A DNA stretch of 57,976 bases from Blastocatellia bacterium (lineage in GTDB: Bacteria > Acidobacteriota > Blastocatellia > RBC074): the NCBI GenBank assembly GCA_016789725.1, contig JAEUQN010000024.1:1-57976 (forward strand), read 5' to 3'. Positions 1 through 10,656 of the stretch are shown here, one piece after another (the stretch's first letter is position 1; each line of letters starts with the position of its first letter). Made by a program: the position numbers and the translations under genes. Below the pieces are notes generated by a model, which had not been told where the DNA came from, made no database searches, and was given only the letters and a program-made list of their open reading frames with translations.

Positions 1-2
1 TG

Positions 3-494
3 GGGATGGTGAGCCTCAAATACGGCAGCCTACCAAACAGCACCACGCAGATTAACGACTTCATCAGCCTACGTCACACGCTTGGCTTTTTGGTTGGGAG
101 TTTTTCTGGCGCAGTTTCCTTTGCCGCGGGCGTCTTTTTCGTCATTTTTATGGCTTGCGTTTTATTGCGTCGCGACTGGATTGCCGCAGTCTTCTTTGTT
201 GTTTTAGGGATTGCCGCGACTATCCCAACTTCGTCAGAGTCATGGTTTGCAGCAACGCTGTCGGCAAGCTTAATTGGCTTTGGGTATTTCTTTGTCGCGA
301 GACGTTACGGCTTACTGGCGTTGTATGTGTTTGGCTTCTGTGACATTGCGAATCACTTGTCCGCCAATTTCTCCGCGTGGTACGCAGGCCATACGTTCCT
401 TTTTCTGGCGGTTTTGTTGGCGTTGGCGATTTATGCGTTTCGCACGGCATTAGGCGGGCAGAAGGTGTTTACAGGAAAGCTGCTGGAAGAATAA
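3..494 (+). CDS. C-terminal part of a multi-pass membrane protein (5' end outside window)
   Basis: The reading frame is open to the left edge, so the ATG at 6 may be internal and the gene probably begins upstream. About 160 residues are visible, with roughly five hydrophobic segments (near residues 28-52, 58-72, 82-97, 103-117 and 130-145). The end of the protein (FSAWYAGHTF, then ALGGQKVF and a final LLEE) resembles, from memory, the membrane tail of large acidobacterial serine/threonine kinase-like proteins. No kinase motif is visible here, so that link is an inference. It could equally be a free-standing membrane protein. Confidence 0.6.
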   Translation, partial: GMVSLKYGSLPNSTTQINDFISLRHTLGFLVGSFSGAVSFAAGVFFVIFMACVLLRRDWIAAVFFVVLGIAATIPTSSESWFAATLSASLIGFGYFFVARRYGLLALYVFGFCDIANHLSANFSAWYAGHTFLFLAVLLALAIYAFRTALGGQKVFTGKLLEE

Positions 495-517
495 GTCCTG
501 AGAAAACGCGGAGCGTC

Positions 518-668
518 TGGGAGCGCAAGCGTCCTCGCTTGCCACGAGCGCGTATACACCGCTCGTGAGGAGTGGTGAGGCAATCCGTTCCTCTTTAGCG
601 GATTCCCTCACGACGTTTGTTTGCGCTGCTATCGCGCGCAAACAGCAAGCGAGATGCTTGCGCTCCCA
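518..668. repeat. Nested palindromic repeat element (REP/MITE-like)
   Basis: The ends are inverted copies: tgggagcgcaagc at 518-530 pairs with gcttgcgctccca at 656-668. The match continues inward (534-542 with 645-653). Inside are two more hairpins: cacgagcg/cgctcgtg (543-550 with 560-567) and tgtttgcgc/gcgcaaaca (618-626 with 636-644). The whole 151 bases could fold into a branched cruciform. No coding capacity is evident. It fills the space between two convergent genes and may also act as a bidirectional terminator. Confidence 0.7.
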
Positions 669-697
669 ATGCCTAAATCCTCCGCATACTAACAGCC

Positions 698-2353
698 TCA
701 TTTTTTCTTCCCCGGCCCCCACAAGGCGCGGCCTGATTTGTTGCCGGTGTGCTCGCCATCTTTCAATTCCTGCACGCCGTTTACAAAGACATGCTTCATT
801 CCGATGGCGTACTGATGTGGCTTTTCAAATGTAGCCGTATCCGCAATCGTTTTAGGATCAAACACGACGACATCCGCGAAGTAGCCTTCTTTCAACAAGC
901 CGCGTTGTGCCAAGCCTAAGTTCGCGCAAGGCAAGGCTGCCAGCCGCCGAATTGCCTCTTCGAGCGGAATCACCTTTTCATCGCGCACATATTTGCCGAG
1001 CAAGCGGGCAAAGTTGCCGTACGCGCGCGGATGCGTGGACGAATTCAGGAACGCGCCTTCTGCCGCCATCGAAGCCGCATCCGAACCGAACGACACCCAA
1101 GGCAATTTGAGCTGCTTTTTGATGTTTTCTTCGGACATCATGAAATACACCGTGTCCACGCGGGAGCGGTCTTCGACGATCAAATCCATAATCGTTTCAA
1201 TCGGGTCTTTGCCGCGCAGCTTGGCGACCTCACCAATGTTTTTGCCGATGTATTGCCTGAGTGCCGGATTGCGAAATCCGACGAGCAGGATGCGTTCGGG
1301 CGAACCGGCAAGCAACCACATATTTTCCCAATCGCTGGTTGGTTGACGCACTTCATCGGCAATCTTCTTGCGCATTTCCGGGTCTTGTAATCGTTTGAAG
1401 AGTTCCGGGAATCCGCCGTCCAAGGTCCACGGCGGCAGGGTCGAATTCAAGCCCGTCGCGCCTGCCGTGTACGTGTACATATCCGCCGTAATCTTCAACC
1501 CGTCTTTGCGCGCTTTCTCAACCATCTTGATAACCTGATCCATCTTCGCCCAGTTGGTTTGGCCCGACGCTTTGAGGTGATAAATCTCGGCGGGGATGTT
1601 GGCTTCACGCGCGATGCGAATGAGTTCCTGCACGCCTTCGAGCAACTGATTGCCTTCGCTGCGCATGTGCGAAATGTATTTGCCTTGATACTGCGATGCG
1701 GCCTTGCACATTTCAATTAACTCTTCTGTCGTGGCATAAAACGCAGGTGCATAAATTAACGACGAACCGATGCCAAGCGCTCCCGCTTCCATTTCCTGCC
1801 GCACGAGTTCGCGCATTTGCTGAAGCTGTTCCGGCGTCGCCTTTTTGTCTTCCAAACCGATCACATATTCGCGGATCGTCGTGGCACCAATGTACGACGC
1901 AATGTTTTGCGAAATCCCGCGTTGCTCAGCGTATTTCAAATATTCGGCCAGCGTCGTCCAATTGGAAATGCCACGCCGCTGCTTCATTTCGGCACTCAGC
2001 GGCCCCATCGAAGAGCCTTCGCCAAAAATCTGCGTCGTCACGCCTTGTCGCAATTCACCGAGCGAACGACCGTCTTGCAAAATTGAATTGTACGAATGCG
2101 AGAGCATATTGACGAAGCCCGGCGCAACGGCCAGCCCTTTGACATCAATCACGATCTTTGCCAGAGGAGCTTGTAGTTTCCCTATCGCCACAATTTTATC
2201 GCCCTTGATGGCAACATCAGCAACGCGCGCCTTTTTGCCAGAGCCGTCGTAGACTGTGCCATTTCTCAGCAATACATCGTAGGTGTCGCCTTGCGCCAAT
2301 ACCGTGAATGAAATGAGAAGAATTAGTGAAAGGGGCAGCAACTTTCTCAGCAT
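698..2353 (-). CDS. Secreted N-acyl-D-amino-acid deacylase family amidohydrolase
   Basis: A 551-residue amidohydrolase of the D-aminoacylase type, which hydrolyses N-acyl-D-amino acids or related amides. The N-terminus (about 20 residues ending in VLAQ) is a signal peptide, so it acts outside the cytoplasm. The family frame is clear: YDVLLRNGTVYDGSG at the start, QGVTTQIFGEGSSMGPL, YISHMRSEG, EIYHLKASG, FGSDAAS and a C-terminal GNKSGRALWGPG. The usual HxH metal motif after PGF is replaced by LSHS, so the first histidine is missing, while the later His and Asp ligands remain. GAGG lies about 9 bases before the ATG. It is divergent from tetR. Substrate unknown. Confidence 0.8.
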   Translation of the reverse strand: MLRKLLPLSLILLISFTVLAQGDTYDVLLRNGTVYDGSGKKARVADVAIKGDKIVAIGKLQAPLAKIVIDVKGLAVAPGFVNMLSHSYNSILQDGRSLGELRQGVTTQIFGEGSSMGPLSAEMKQRRGISNWTTLAEYLKYAEQRGISQNIASYIGATTIREYVIGLEDKKATPEQLQQMRELVRQEMEAGALGIGSSLIYAPAFYATTEELIEMCKAASQYQGKYISHMRSEGNQLLEGVQELIRIAREANIPAEIYHLKASGQTNWAKMDQVIKMVEKARKDGLKITADMYTYTAGATGLNSTLPPWTLDGGFPELFKRLQDPEMRKKIADEVRQPTSDWENMWLLAGSPERILLVGFRNPALRQYIGKNIGEVAKLRGKDPIETIMDLIVEDRSRVDTVYFMMSEENIKKQLKLPWVSFGSDAASMAAEGAFLNSSTHPRAYGNFARLLGKYVRDEKVIPLEEAIRRLAALPCANLGLAQRGLLKEGYFADVVVFDPKTIADTATFEKPHQYAIGMKHVFVNGVQELKDGEHTGNKSGRALWGPGKKK

Positions 2354-2504
2354 AATTTTGACCTCGTGTTGGGAATAGAATTACCGCTCAAGAAGTACCG
2401 TAATATGCTGGAAACTGCAACTGAAGCGCATCGTCAGGGAGGTAATCCCTGCCAACAGAATTGTAAGAAGGCTGAGCGAGAAATGGTTGTCCTTCAAACT
2501 TGTA

Positions 2505-2518
2505 AGTAAGCACTTACT
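2505..2518. promoter_or_regulatory. Predicted TetR operator, copy 1
   Basis: The palindrome agtaag-ca-cttact lies in a longer sequence, gtaagtaagcacttacta, which recurs almost unchanged 48 bp downstream. It sits between the divergent hydrolase gene and the HTH-coding part of tetR. Such palindromes next to TetR-family genes usually bind the TetR dimer. Binding is inferred. Confidence 0.6.
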
Positions 2519-2552
2519 AAAACCACTTGCACGATTTCGCCTTCCTATGGTA

Positions 2553-2566
2553 AGTAAGCACTTACT
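2553..2566. promoter_or_regulatory. Predicted TetR operator, copy 2
   Basis: An identical agtaagcacttact palindrome, centred 48 bp (between four and five helical turns) from copy 1. It lies inside the open frame upstream of the chosen tetR start, which argues that this stretch is promoter DNA rather than coding sequence. Confidence 0.6.
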
Positions 2567-2630
2567 TTTCGCAAAAGATCGAAAAGATGATTTCAGAAGA
2601 TTAAGGAGACGCATCACGCGCACCCATCTC

Positions 2631-3311
2631 ATGGCACTGGTAAAACCATCGTTAGCGGAAAAACAGACGCCTCGCATGACGGCGGAAGATCGGCGGCAAC
2701 AAATTATTGATGTTGCAATCCGGCTCTTTTCACAAAAGGGATTTCGCGGCACGACCACTAAGGAAATTGCACTGGCGGCGGGGGTCAACGAAGCCATTAT
2801 TTTCCGGCACTTTGCGACCAAGCGCGATTTGTATTCCGCGATTATTGACCAGAAGGCCTGTGCTACAGAAATGGTAGCCAAACAGGCCGAAGTCACCCGC
2901 GCCATCGAGCATCGCAATGACCGAAAACTCTTTGAAATACTGGCCCTTCATATTTTGGAGGTGCATGACCACGATGAAACCTTTATGCGTCTGATGTTTT
3001 ACAGCGCGCTTGAAGGACACGAACTCTCAGACATGTTTTTTCGTAATCAAGTCGCGGAACGATACCGCGAAGTAGCCAATTATATTAAAGAGCGCATCAA
3101 CGAAGGTGCCTTCCGCAAGGTTGATCCGCAGATCGCCGTTCGAGCTTTTTTCGGGATGGTCATCCATCACGCTCAGACAAAACGGTTCTTTAACCAAAGC
3201 CTGGGCGATCAGAAAAGCTCCCATTCCAATCGCGTCGCAGCAGAGCGATTCACAGATTTATTTTTAGCAGGCATTACCAATACGGAACAGCCCAGCCAAA
3301 AACGCAAATAA
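2631..3311 (+). CDS. TetR/AcrR family transcriptional repressor of the efflux operon
   Basis: A 226-residue one-domain regulator. The N-terminal helix-turn-helix (about residues 18-68) has typical TetR features: RRQQIIDVAIRLFSQKGF, TTTKEIALAAGV and IIFRHFATKRDLY. The C-terminal part is helical and would bind an effector. The frame is open back to 2487, but that extension contains both operator palindromes and is rich in Arg/Lys, so the ATG at 2631 is preferred (family length about 190-230). A possible SD, aaggag at 2603-2608, is far from it, so the start is uncertain; MTAEDRR at 2676 is another option. It lies 18 bp before the adaptor gene and probably represses itself and the pump genes. Confidence 0.85.
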   Translation: MALVKPSLAEKQTPRMTAEDRRQQIIDVAIRLFSQKGFRGTTTKEIALAAGVNEAIIFRHFATKRDLYSAIIDQKACATEMVAKQAEVTRAIEHRNDRKLFEILALHILEVHDHDETFMRLMFYSALEGHELSDMFFRNQVAERYREVANYIKERINEGAFRKVDPQIAVRAFFGMVIHHAQTKRFFNQSLGDQKSSHSNRVAAERFTDLFLAGITNTEQPSQKRK

Positions 3312-3329
3312 TATTTTTTGAGGATTTTT

Positions 3330-4655
3330 ATGAGCGTACCCTCTACGAAACGTAGCCTTGAGATTGAAAAAGATAACGTGACTCCGCTTCGACCGCATCG
3401 CATTGATGAGCCAGAACCGGAGCCAACCCCGAAATCCTGGGGGAAATGGATTGGACTGCTGATTTTATTGGTGGTTATCGTCGGAGGGTTTCTGGCATTT
3501 CGCGCCAGGAAAGCCGCACAACCGACGCCATCGGCGCAAACAACTGGGGCCGCCTCTAAACCGGAGGCACCGGTTGAGGTCACAACGGCAGCCGCGATTT
3601 CGCGTTCATTGCCACAAACGGTCGAAGTCGTCGGCACCCTCGCGGGCGATGAAGAAGTTGTGGTCTCAGCGCAAATTGCGGGCGAAATTTCAGCCCTCAA
3701 TGTGGATTTCGGCTCGTACGTCCAACAAGGTCAGATCATCGCGCAAATTGATCGGCGCGATGCACAACTTAAATTGGAACAAGCCGAAGCCACAATGAAA
3801 CAAACGATGGCACGGCTGGGGATGAAAGAAGGCGTTAAATTTGACCCCACGAACACCGCTGACGTACAGCAGGTCAAAGCACAATTGGATTGGACGAAAA
3901 CCGATTTGGATCGCGCCACAAAATTGGTTGAAGCCGGCGACGTGCCGCGTTCGATCTACGATCAGGCGCTGACACAAAGGAATCTGGCGCAGGCCCGGTA
4001 TCAAGCGGCGTTGGACGCAGTCAATCAACAGGTTGCGCTCGTCGAACAACAGCAGGCAGCAATCAATCTGGCGCGCAAAAATCTGGGCGACACCGTCGTT
4101 CGCTCTCCCATCAGTGGCGCGGTGAAAGAGAAAACCCAATCGCGCGGCGCGTATGTTCCGGTGGGCGGGAAAATTCTGACGCTGGTACGGACGAATCCAT
4201 TGCGCTTGCGGGTAGATATTCCCGAAACCTACGCTTCTTTCGTGCGCGTCGGCCAAACGATTACGCTGACGACAGAAGCCTTCCCGGATCGCACTTTTTC
4301 CGGTCGCGTTGCACGCATTGGAGCATCGCTCAACGAACAAACACGGGCGCTCACCGTCGAAGCTCAGGTGGCTAATCCCGGCAATCAACTTCGCCCCGGC
4401 ATGTTTGCCAAATCGCAACTCGTCACCAATCGTGGCGGGGCGGCAGTGATGATTCCGAAGAAAGCGATTTATACCATCGCGGGCCTCAACAAAGTCTTCG
4501 TGATTGAAAACGGCAAAGCCGTCGAGCGCCTCGTCAAAACAGGCGTCGAAGATGGCGAGTTGATTGAAATTACTGAAGGCGTCAAAGAAAGCGAACAAGT
4601 AGCAACGAGCAATGCCGACAAGTTGCAACAAGGGAGTGTAGTCAGTAGTCGGTAG
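3330..4655 (+). CDS. RND efflux pump periplasmic adaptor (HlyD/AcrA family)
   Basis: A 441-residue membrane fusion protein that links the inner-membrane RND pump to the TolC channel. It has a cytoplasmic start, one transmembrane helix (about residues 39-57), a lipoyl half-motif region ([20 protein letters not shown]), a long alpha-hairpin rich in Gln/Ala, the second lipoyl half ([12 protein letters not shown]) and a beta-barrel/proximal domain ([14 protein letters not shown]). ATG 3330 is chosen because gagg at 3320-3323 is well spaced; an upstream TTG is less likely. Second gene of the tetR-adaptor-RND-OCD-TolC operon. Confidence 0.92.
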   Translation: MSVPSTKRSLEIEKDNVTPLRPHRIDEPEPEPTPKSWGKWIGLLILLVVIVGGFLAFRARKAAQPTPSAQTTGAASKPEAPVEVTTAAAISRSLPQTVEVVGTLAGDEEVVVSAQIAGEISALNVDFGSYVQQGQIIAQIDRRDAQLKLEQAEATMKQTMARLGMKEGVKFDPTNTADVQQVKAQLDWTKTDLDRATKLVEAGDVPRSIYDQALTQRNLAQARYQAALDAVNQQVALVEQQQAAINLARKNLGDTVVRSPISGAVKEKTQSRGAYVPVGGKILTLVRTNPLRLRVDIPETYASFVRVGQTITLTTEAFPDRTFSGRVARIGASLNEQTRALTVEAQVANPGNQLRPGMFAKSQLVTNRGGAAVMIPKKAIYTIAGLNKVFVIENGKAVERLVKTGVEDGELIEITEGVKESEQVATSNADKLQQGSVVSSR

Positions 4656-4706
4656 AGGGTAGTCGGTAGCCTTCGGTTTTTCTACCGACTACCCTCTACT
4701 GACTAC
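4638..4706. repeat. Long inverted repeat built from gtagtcggtag-type units
   Basis: The right arm at 4682-4706 (25 bases) is the exact reverse complement of the left arm at 4638-4669, except that the left arm has one extra 7-base unit, tcggtag. The left arm overlaps the adaptor stop codon (TAG at 4653-4655). The hairpin sits between the adaptor and RND genes. It may attenuate transcription or stabilise mRNA, or it may simply be a dispersed repeat. Confidence 0.7.
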
Positions 4707-4726
4707 CGCTTACTCGCATAAAATTT

Positions 4727-6169
4727 ATGCAAAAACTAGCTGAAATTTGTGTGCGCCGCCCGGTCTTTGCCACGATGTTGATTACGACATTGATGGTGCT
4801 GGGCATATTTTCTTATCAACGCCTCACGGTCGAACGCTTTCCCCGCGTCGAATTCCCGGTGATCTCGGTCATCACTCGCCTGCCTGGTGCTGCACCGCAG
4901 GAAGTCGAAACTGAAATCAGCGACAAAATCGAACAAGCCATCAACACCATCAGCGGCATCGAGGAATTACGCTCGACCTCATCGGAAGGCGCGTCGCTCG
5001 TGTTCGTTACCTTTGATTTAGACCGCGATCTGGATTCAGCCGCGCAAGATGTGCGCGACAAAATCAACACGATTTTGCCGCAATTGCCGCGCGGCATTGA
5101 TCAGCCTACGGTCGAAAAGCTTGATCCCGATGCATCGCCGATTATGACGCTTTCGCTGGCGTCCAATCGTTCGGTACGCGAAATGACGGAGTTTGCGGAC
5201 AAGGTGTTGCGTCGCCAATTGGAATCGGCCAACGGCGTCGGCCAGGTCACCTTGCTCGGTGGACGCAAACGACAAATCAACGTCAATCTGGATGGCAGCA
5301 AATTGCGCGCGTATAACCTGACCGTGGCGCAAGTCTCACAAGCGTTACAAACCCAAAACCTCGAAGTCCCCGGCGGGCGCATCGAAGAAGGCGCGCGCAC
5401 CGTGACACTGCGCACGCTCGGACGTCTGCAATCGGTCGCGGAATTCAATCAAATCGTGGTGGCCAGTCGTGGCAACTATCCGATCAAGATTTCTGATCTT
5501 GGTTTCACCGAAGATGGCGTCGAGGAGATTGAAACCGCTGGGTTGCTGAATGACAAGCCTGCGCTGCTGCTCAACATCCGTCGTCAGTCCGGCACCAACA
5601 CGGTGGACGTGATTGATGAACTGAAAGCGCGTTTGACTGAGCTGAAAAAGACTTTGCCTGCCGGGTATTCGGTAGAAATCGTGCGCGACCAATCGGAATT
5701 TATTCTGGCGTCATTCCACGCGATTCAGGAGCATTTGATCGTCGGTTCGATTCTGGCCTCGCTCGTCGTGTTGTTATTTATGCGCAATTTACGCGCGACG
5801 ATTATTTCGGCGATTGCGATTCCTACCTCAATTGTCTCAACAGCAGCGGTGATGGAATATTTCGGCATCACGCTGAACGGCCCTTCGATGTTGGGCTTGA
5901 CGCTGTCGGTCGGAATCGTGATTGACGACGCCATTGTTGTGTTGGAAAACGTGTTTCGCTACATCGAAGAAAAAGGCTACAGCGCATTTGAGGCAGCAAT
6001 TGAAGGAACCCGCGAAATTGGTATGGCGGTGATGGCAACGACGCTTTCGCTGGTCGTAATTTTCCTGCCCGTCGCGTTTATGCAAAGCATTCCGGGGCGC
6101 TTTTTCAAAAGCATGGCGCTGACGATGTCGTTTGCGATTATGGTGTCATTGATCGTCAGCTTCACGTAG
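4727..6169 (+). CDS. RND efflux transporter, N-terminal half (ends at an in-frame TAG)
   Basis: 480 residues corresponding to the first half of an AcrB/HAE-type proton-driven exporter: TM1 ([17 protein letters not shown]), the first porter/docking segment ([28 protein letters not shown]) and TM2-TM6. The proton-relay aspartates are D400-D401 in TM4 ([14 protein letters not shown]). The frame stops at TAG 6167-6169 in ...VSFT-stop-TPMLSSR, where relatives have Leu (SFTLTPML). One T-to-A change from TTG explains it. The frame continues unchanged in the next gene, so this is one ~1050-residue gene interrupted by a nonsense codon, a sequencing error, or a naturally split pump. Confidence 0.88.
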   Translation: MQKLAEICVRRPVFATMLITTLMVLGIFSYQRLTVERFPRVEFPVISVITRLPGAAPQEVETEISDKIEQAINTISGIEELRSTSSEGASLVFVTFDLDRDLDSAAQDVRDKINTILPQLPRGIDQPTVEKLDPDASPIMTLSLASNRSVREMTEFADKVLRRQLESANGVGQVTLLGGRKRQINVNLDGSKLRAYNLTVAQVSQALQTQNLEVPGGRIEEGARTVTLRTLGRLQSVAEFNQIVVASRGNYPIKISDLGFTEDGVEEIETAGLLNDKPALLLNIRRQSGTNTVDVIDELKARLTELKKTLPAGYSVEIVRDQSEFILASFHAIQEHLIVGSILASLVVLLFMRNLRATIISAIAIPTSIVSTAAVMEYFGITLNGPSMLGLTLSVGIVIDDAIVVLENVFRYIEEKGYSAFEAAIEGTREIGMAVMATTLSLVVIFLPVAFMQSIPGRFFKSMALTMSFAIMVSLIVSFT

Positions 6170-6175
6170 ACGCCA

Positions 6176-7879
6176 ATGCTTTCCTCACGGCTTTTCAATA
6201 ACGTCAAGCAGCGGTTGGAAGGCGCGCACAAAGTAGCCTCCAAAGAATCATGGTTTGCTCGCATGCTCGATGGCGGCTACACCAAACTGCTGACGCTCTC
6301 GCTGCGACATCGGTTGATCGTGTGCCTCATCGCATTAGCGGTGTTAGCCTCGCCCGTCGTGATTGGCAAATACATCGGCTTCGAGTTTTTCCCAAAGGAC
6401 GATCAGGGTGAATTTGAAATCACATTCCGCGCCCCCGAAGGCACCTCCATCCCGGCGACCATGGAAAAGGCGCTGAAAATTTCCAACGACATCCGCAAAC
6501 TGCCGTATATTCAGTACACTTTAACGACGCTCGGCGACAGCCAGCAGCGGCTGACCAACGAAGCCAAGTTGTACATTAAAATGACGCCCCTCGCTGAGCG
6601 CAGCCTGACGCAATTCGATGTCATGACGATGGCACGCGATCAAGTCATGCTGAAACCAGAGTATAAAGACTTGCGCTCCTCCGTCGCCGTCGTCGCGCCG
6701 ATCAGCGGTGGCGGACGAATGAATGCCGACATTTCGTATCAATTGCTGGGGCCGGATTTAGAAAAGCTCGGTAAATATTCCGAAGAAATTCTCAAGCGCA
6801 TGCAGGAAACGCCGGGTGTGGTGGACGCCGACACAACCTTGACGCTCGGCAAGCCAGAACTGCGCGCGCGCGTGGATCGCGCCAAAGCTGCCGACTTGGG
6901 CGTCAGCATTTCCGACACCGCGCAAAGCCTGCGCTTGTTGGTCGGAGGCGATAAGGTTTCAACGTATAACGAAAGCGGCGAGCAATACGAAGTACACATC
7001 CGGGCTTCCGAAAACTTCCGCTCCGATGCGAGTGGTATTGGCCAATTGAATGTGCCATCCACGCGCGTCGGCAGTATTGGCTTAGACAGCTTCGTCAAGT
7101 TGGAACCCGGCAGCGGCCCGACACAAATTGATCGTTCGTCACGGCAACGATTGGTGATGCTGACGGCAAACGTGAAATCAGGTTTTGCGCAGAGCCAGGT
7201 CAGCGCCGCGATTGCCAAAGCGGTCAAGGAAATGAACCTGCCGCCCGATTATCAATTCGCGGCGGCGGGCAATATCAAAGAATTGAATCGCACGTTGCGC
7301 GGCTTCGGAATGGCATTTTTGCTGTCGTTTATTTTCATGTACATCGTGCTGGCCGCGCAGTTTGAATCGTTCCTGCACCCGATCACGGTACTGCTGGCCT
7401 TACCGCTCAGCTTGCCCTTCGCCCTGCTCTCGCTGGTGATTGCCAATCAGTCCATGAATATGTTCACGCTGCTCGGCTTGCTGGTGCTCTTCGGGATGGT
7501 CAAGAAAAATTCCATCCTCCAGATTGACCACACGAATGGATTGCGCGCGAAAGGACTGGAGCGCCATGAAGCCCTGATTCAGGCGAGTCGAGATCGTTTG
7601 CGTCCGATTTTAATGACGACCATTGCCTTCGTCGCCGGGATGGCTCCGCTCGCGGTCAGCAGTGGCCCCGGCGCAGGGATCAACCGCTCAACTTCGGTCG
7701 TCGTGATTGGTGGGCAAAGCATGTGTTTGCTGTTGACGTTGTTGATGACGCCCGTTGCTTATTCAATCTTTGACGATTGGATCAACTCAACGATCTGGGG
7801 ACGGATTGCCGGATTGTTTGGCAACGCGCGACGCAAAGTGGCAGCAACGGCGTCAGCCATCTTTGGGAGTTTGAAATAG
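6176..7879 (+). CDS. RND efflux transporter, C-terminal half (same frame, after the TAG)
   Basis: 567 residues giving the second half of the pump: the linker after TM6, TM7 ([19 protein letters not shown]), the second periplasmic repeat ([20 protein letters not shown]) and TM8-TM12. TM10 carries the conserved lysine in [12 protein letters not shown] 6176 is two codons after the TAG in the same frame, and no convincing ribosome-binding site precedes it, so independent translation is doubtful. The two parts total about 1050 residues, the normal RND length. Apart from the stop, no decay is seen, so any loss is recent or the stop is an error. Confidence 0.86.
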   Translation: MLSSRLFNNVKQRLEGAHKVASKESWFARMLDGGYTKLLTLSLRHRLIVCLIALAVLASPVVIGKYIGFEFFPKDDQGEFEITFRAPEGTSIPATMEKALKISNDIRKLPYIQYTLTTLGDSQQRLTNEAKLYIKMTPLAERSLTQFDVMTMARDQVMLKPEYKDLRSSVAVVAPISGGGRMNADISYQLLGPDLEKLGKYSEEILKRMQETPGVVDADTTLTLGKPELRARVDRAKAADLGVSISDTAQSLRLLVGGDKVSTYNESGEQYEVHIRASENFRSDASGIGQLNVPSTRVGSIGLDSFVKLEPGSGPTQIDRSSRQRLVMLTANVKSGFAQSQVSAAIAKAVKEMNLPPDYQFAAAGNIKELNRTLRGFGMAFLLSFIFMYIVLAAQFESFLHPITVLLALPLSLPFALLSLVIANQSMNMFTLLGLLVLFGMVKKNSILQIDHTNGLRAKGLERHEALIQASRDRLRPILMTTIAFVAGMAPLAVSSGPGAGINRSTSVVVIGGQSMCLLLTLLMTPVAYSIFDDWINSTIWGRIAGLFGNARRKVAATASAIFGSLK

Positions 7880-7881
7880 CG

Positions 7882-8822
7882 ATGCGTTATCTCACCGAAC
7901 AAGACGTAACCCAATTGTTGACGATGCAGGATGCGCTCGCGGCGGTCGAACTCGCCTTCAAAGCACAAGCGGCTGGCGATGCAACCAACGAGTCACGTCG
8001 GCGTGTGCGCGCGAACAACGCCATTCTGATGACGATGAGCGGCGCGATAGCTTCGCTCAAAGTGTTCGGATTGAAGGCGTATACGGTGGCACGCGGCAAA
8101 GCACGTTTCCACGTCAGCCTGTACGACACCACGACCGGTGAGTTACTGGCTCTTATCGAAGCAGACAAATTGGGACAAATGCGCACTGGAGCAGCAAGCG
8201 GTGTTGCAACCAAATACCTGGCACGAGAGGACGCGAAAACCGTTGGCATTTACGGCACCGGCTGGCAGGCACAATCACAACTCGCCGCAGTCTGTGCGGT
8301 CCGCAACATCGAAAGCGTGAAGGTTTATAGCCGCTCCGAAGAAAAACGAACCCTTTTCAGCCAAACCATGTGCAAGGAGTTGGGAATCGCCAACGTCACA
8401 CCGGTGGCCGACCCAGAAGCAGCGGCGCAGGCAGACATCCTCATCACCATCACTTCATCACGCGAACCGGTGCTGAAAGGCGCATGGATTAAGGCTGGAA
8501 CGCACATCAACGCCGCCGGAGGCAATTCGATTTTGCGCAGCGAGGTAGATGATGAAGCCATCAAGCGAGCGAACTTCATCGCCGTTGATTCTAAGGATCA
8601 GGCGCGACTTGAGGCAGGCGAATTGGTGTTCCCCATCGAAAAAGGATTGCTGACGTGGGAGCGCGTGCAAGAGGTTTGCCACGTCGTGAATGGCACCATG
8701 TCGGGCCGTCAACAGACATCAGACATCACGCTTTTCAAATCGCTCGGCTTAGCTATCGAAGACGTAGCGACAGCGGCCTTGTTGTATCGCAAAGCCGTTG
8801 AGCAAAACATTGGGAAAGAGAT

Positions 8823-8826
<4 letters not shown>
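7882..8826 (+). CDS. Ornithine cyclodeaminase / mu-crystallin family dehydrogenase
   Basis: A 314-residue NAD(P)-dependent enzyme of the OCD/alanine dehydrogenase/ketimine reductase family. Visible features are the N-terminal substrate region (MRYLTEQDV, then [11 protein letters not shown]), the interaction segment [23 protein letters not shown], and a Rossmann motif [14 protein letters not shown] with [11 protein letters not shown]. The start at 7882, three bases after the RND stop, is preferred over an upstream in-frame ATG inside the RND gene. Its stop overlaps the TolC-type start (ATGA), so it is translationally coupled inside the efflux operon. The substrate cannot be told from sequence. 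Confidence 0.87.
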
Positions 8827-10502
<1,676 letters not shown>

Positions 10503-10506
10503 AAAA

Positions 10507-10574
10507 GTTCAGAGTTCAAGCTTCAGCTTAGTTTTGTACTTCTAAGCAACCAAGCTGAAGCTTGAACTCTGAAC
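10507..10574. terminator. Perfect 23-bp inverted repeat after the efflux operon
   Basis: Bases 10507-10529 are the exact reverse complement of 10552-10574, with a 22-base AT-rich loop. It starts four bases after the TolC-type stop codon. No U-run follows the right arm, so it may be a dispersed palindrome acting as a transcript end or 3' stabiliser rather than a classical terminator. Confidence 0.55.
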
Positions 10575-10656
10575 GCCTCCTTCCCCCGCATCTCGACTTC
10601 CCTTCTCCTTCCGCGCTACAATCCGCCCAGCCGAAATTCAATCTGAGAGGTACTGT

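Noticed and set aside
3690..4631. Long minus-strand open frame (313 codons) opposite the adaptor gene
   Set aside because: It lies wholly inside a well-supported HlyD gene, and its translation is low-complexity and His/Arg-rich, typical of an antisense shadow.
7777..7881. Upstream start of the OCD-family gene
   Set aside because: It runs through the end of the RND gene, and MRYLTEQDV at 7882 is the usual family start.
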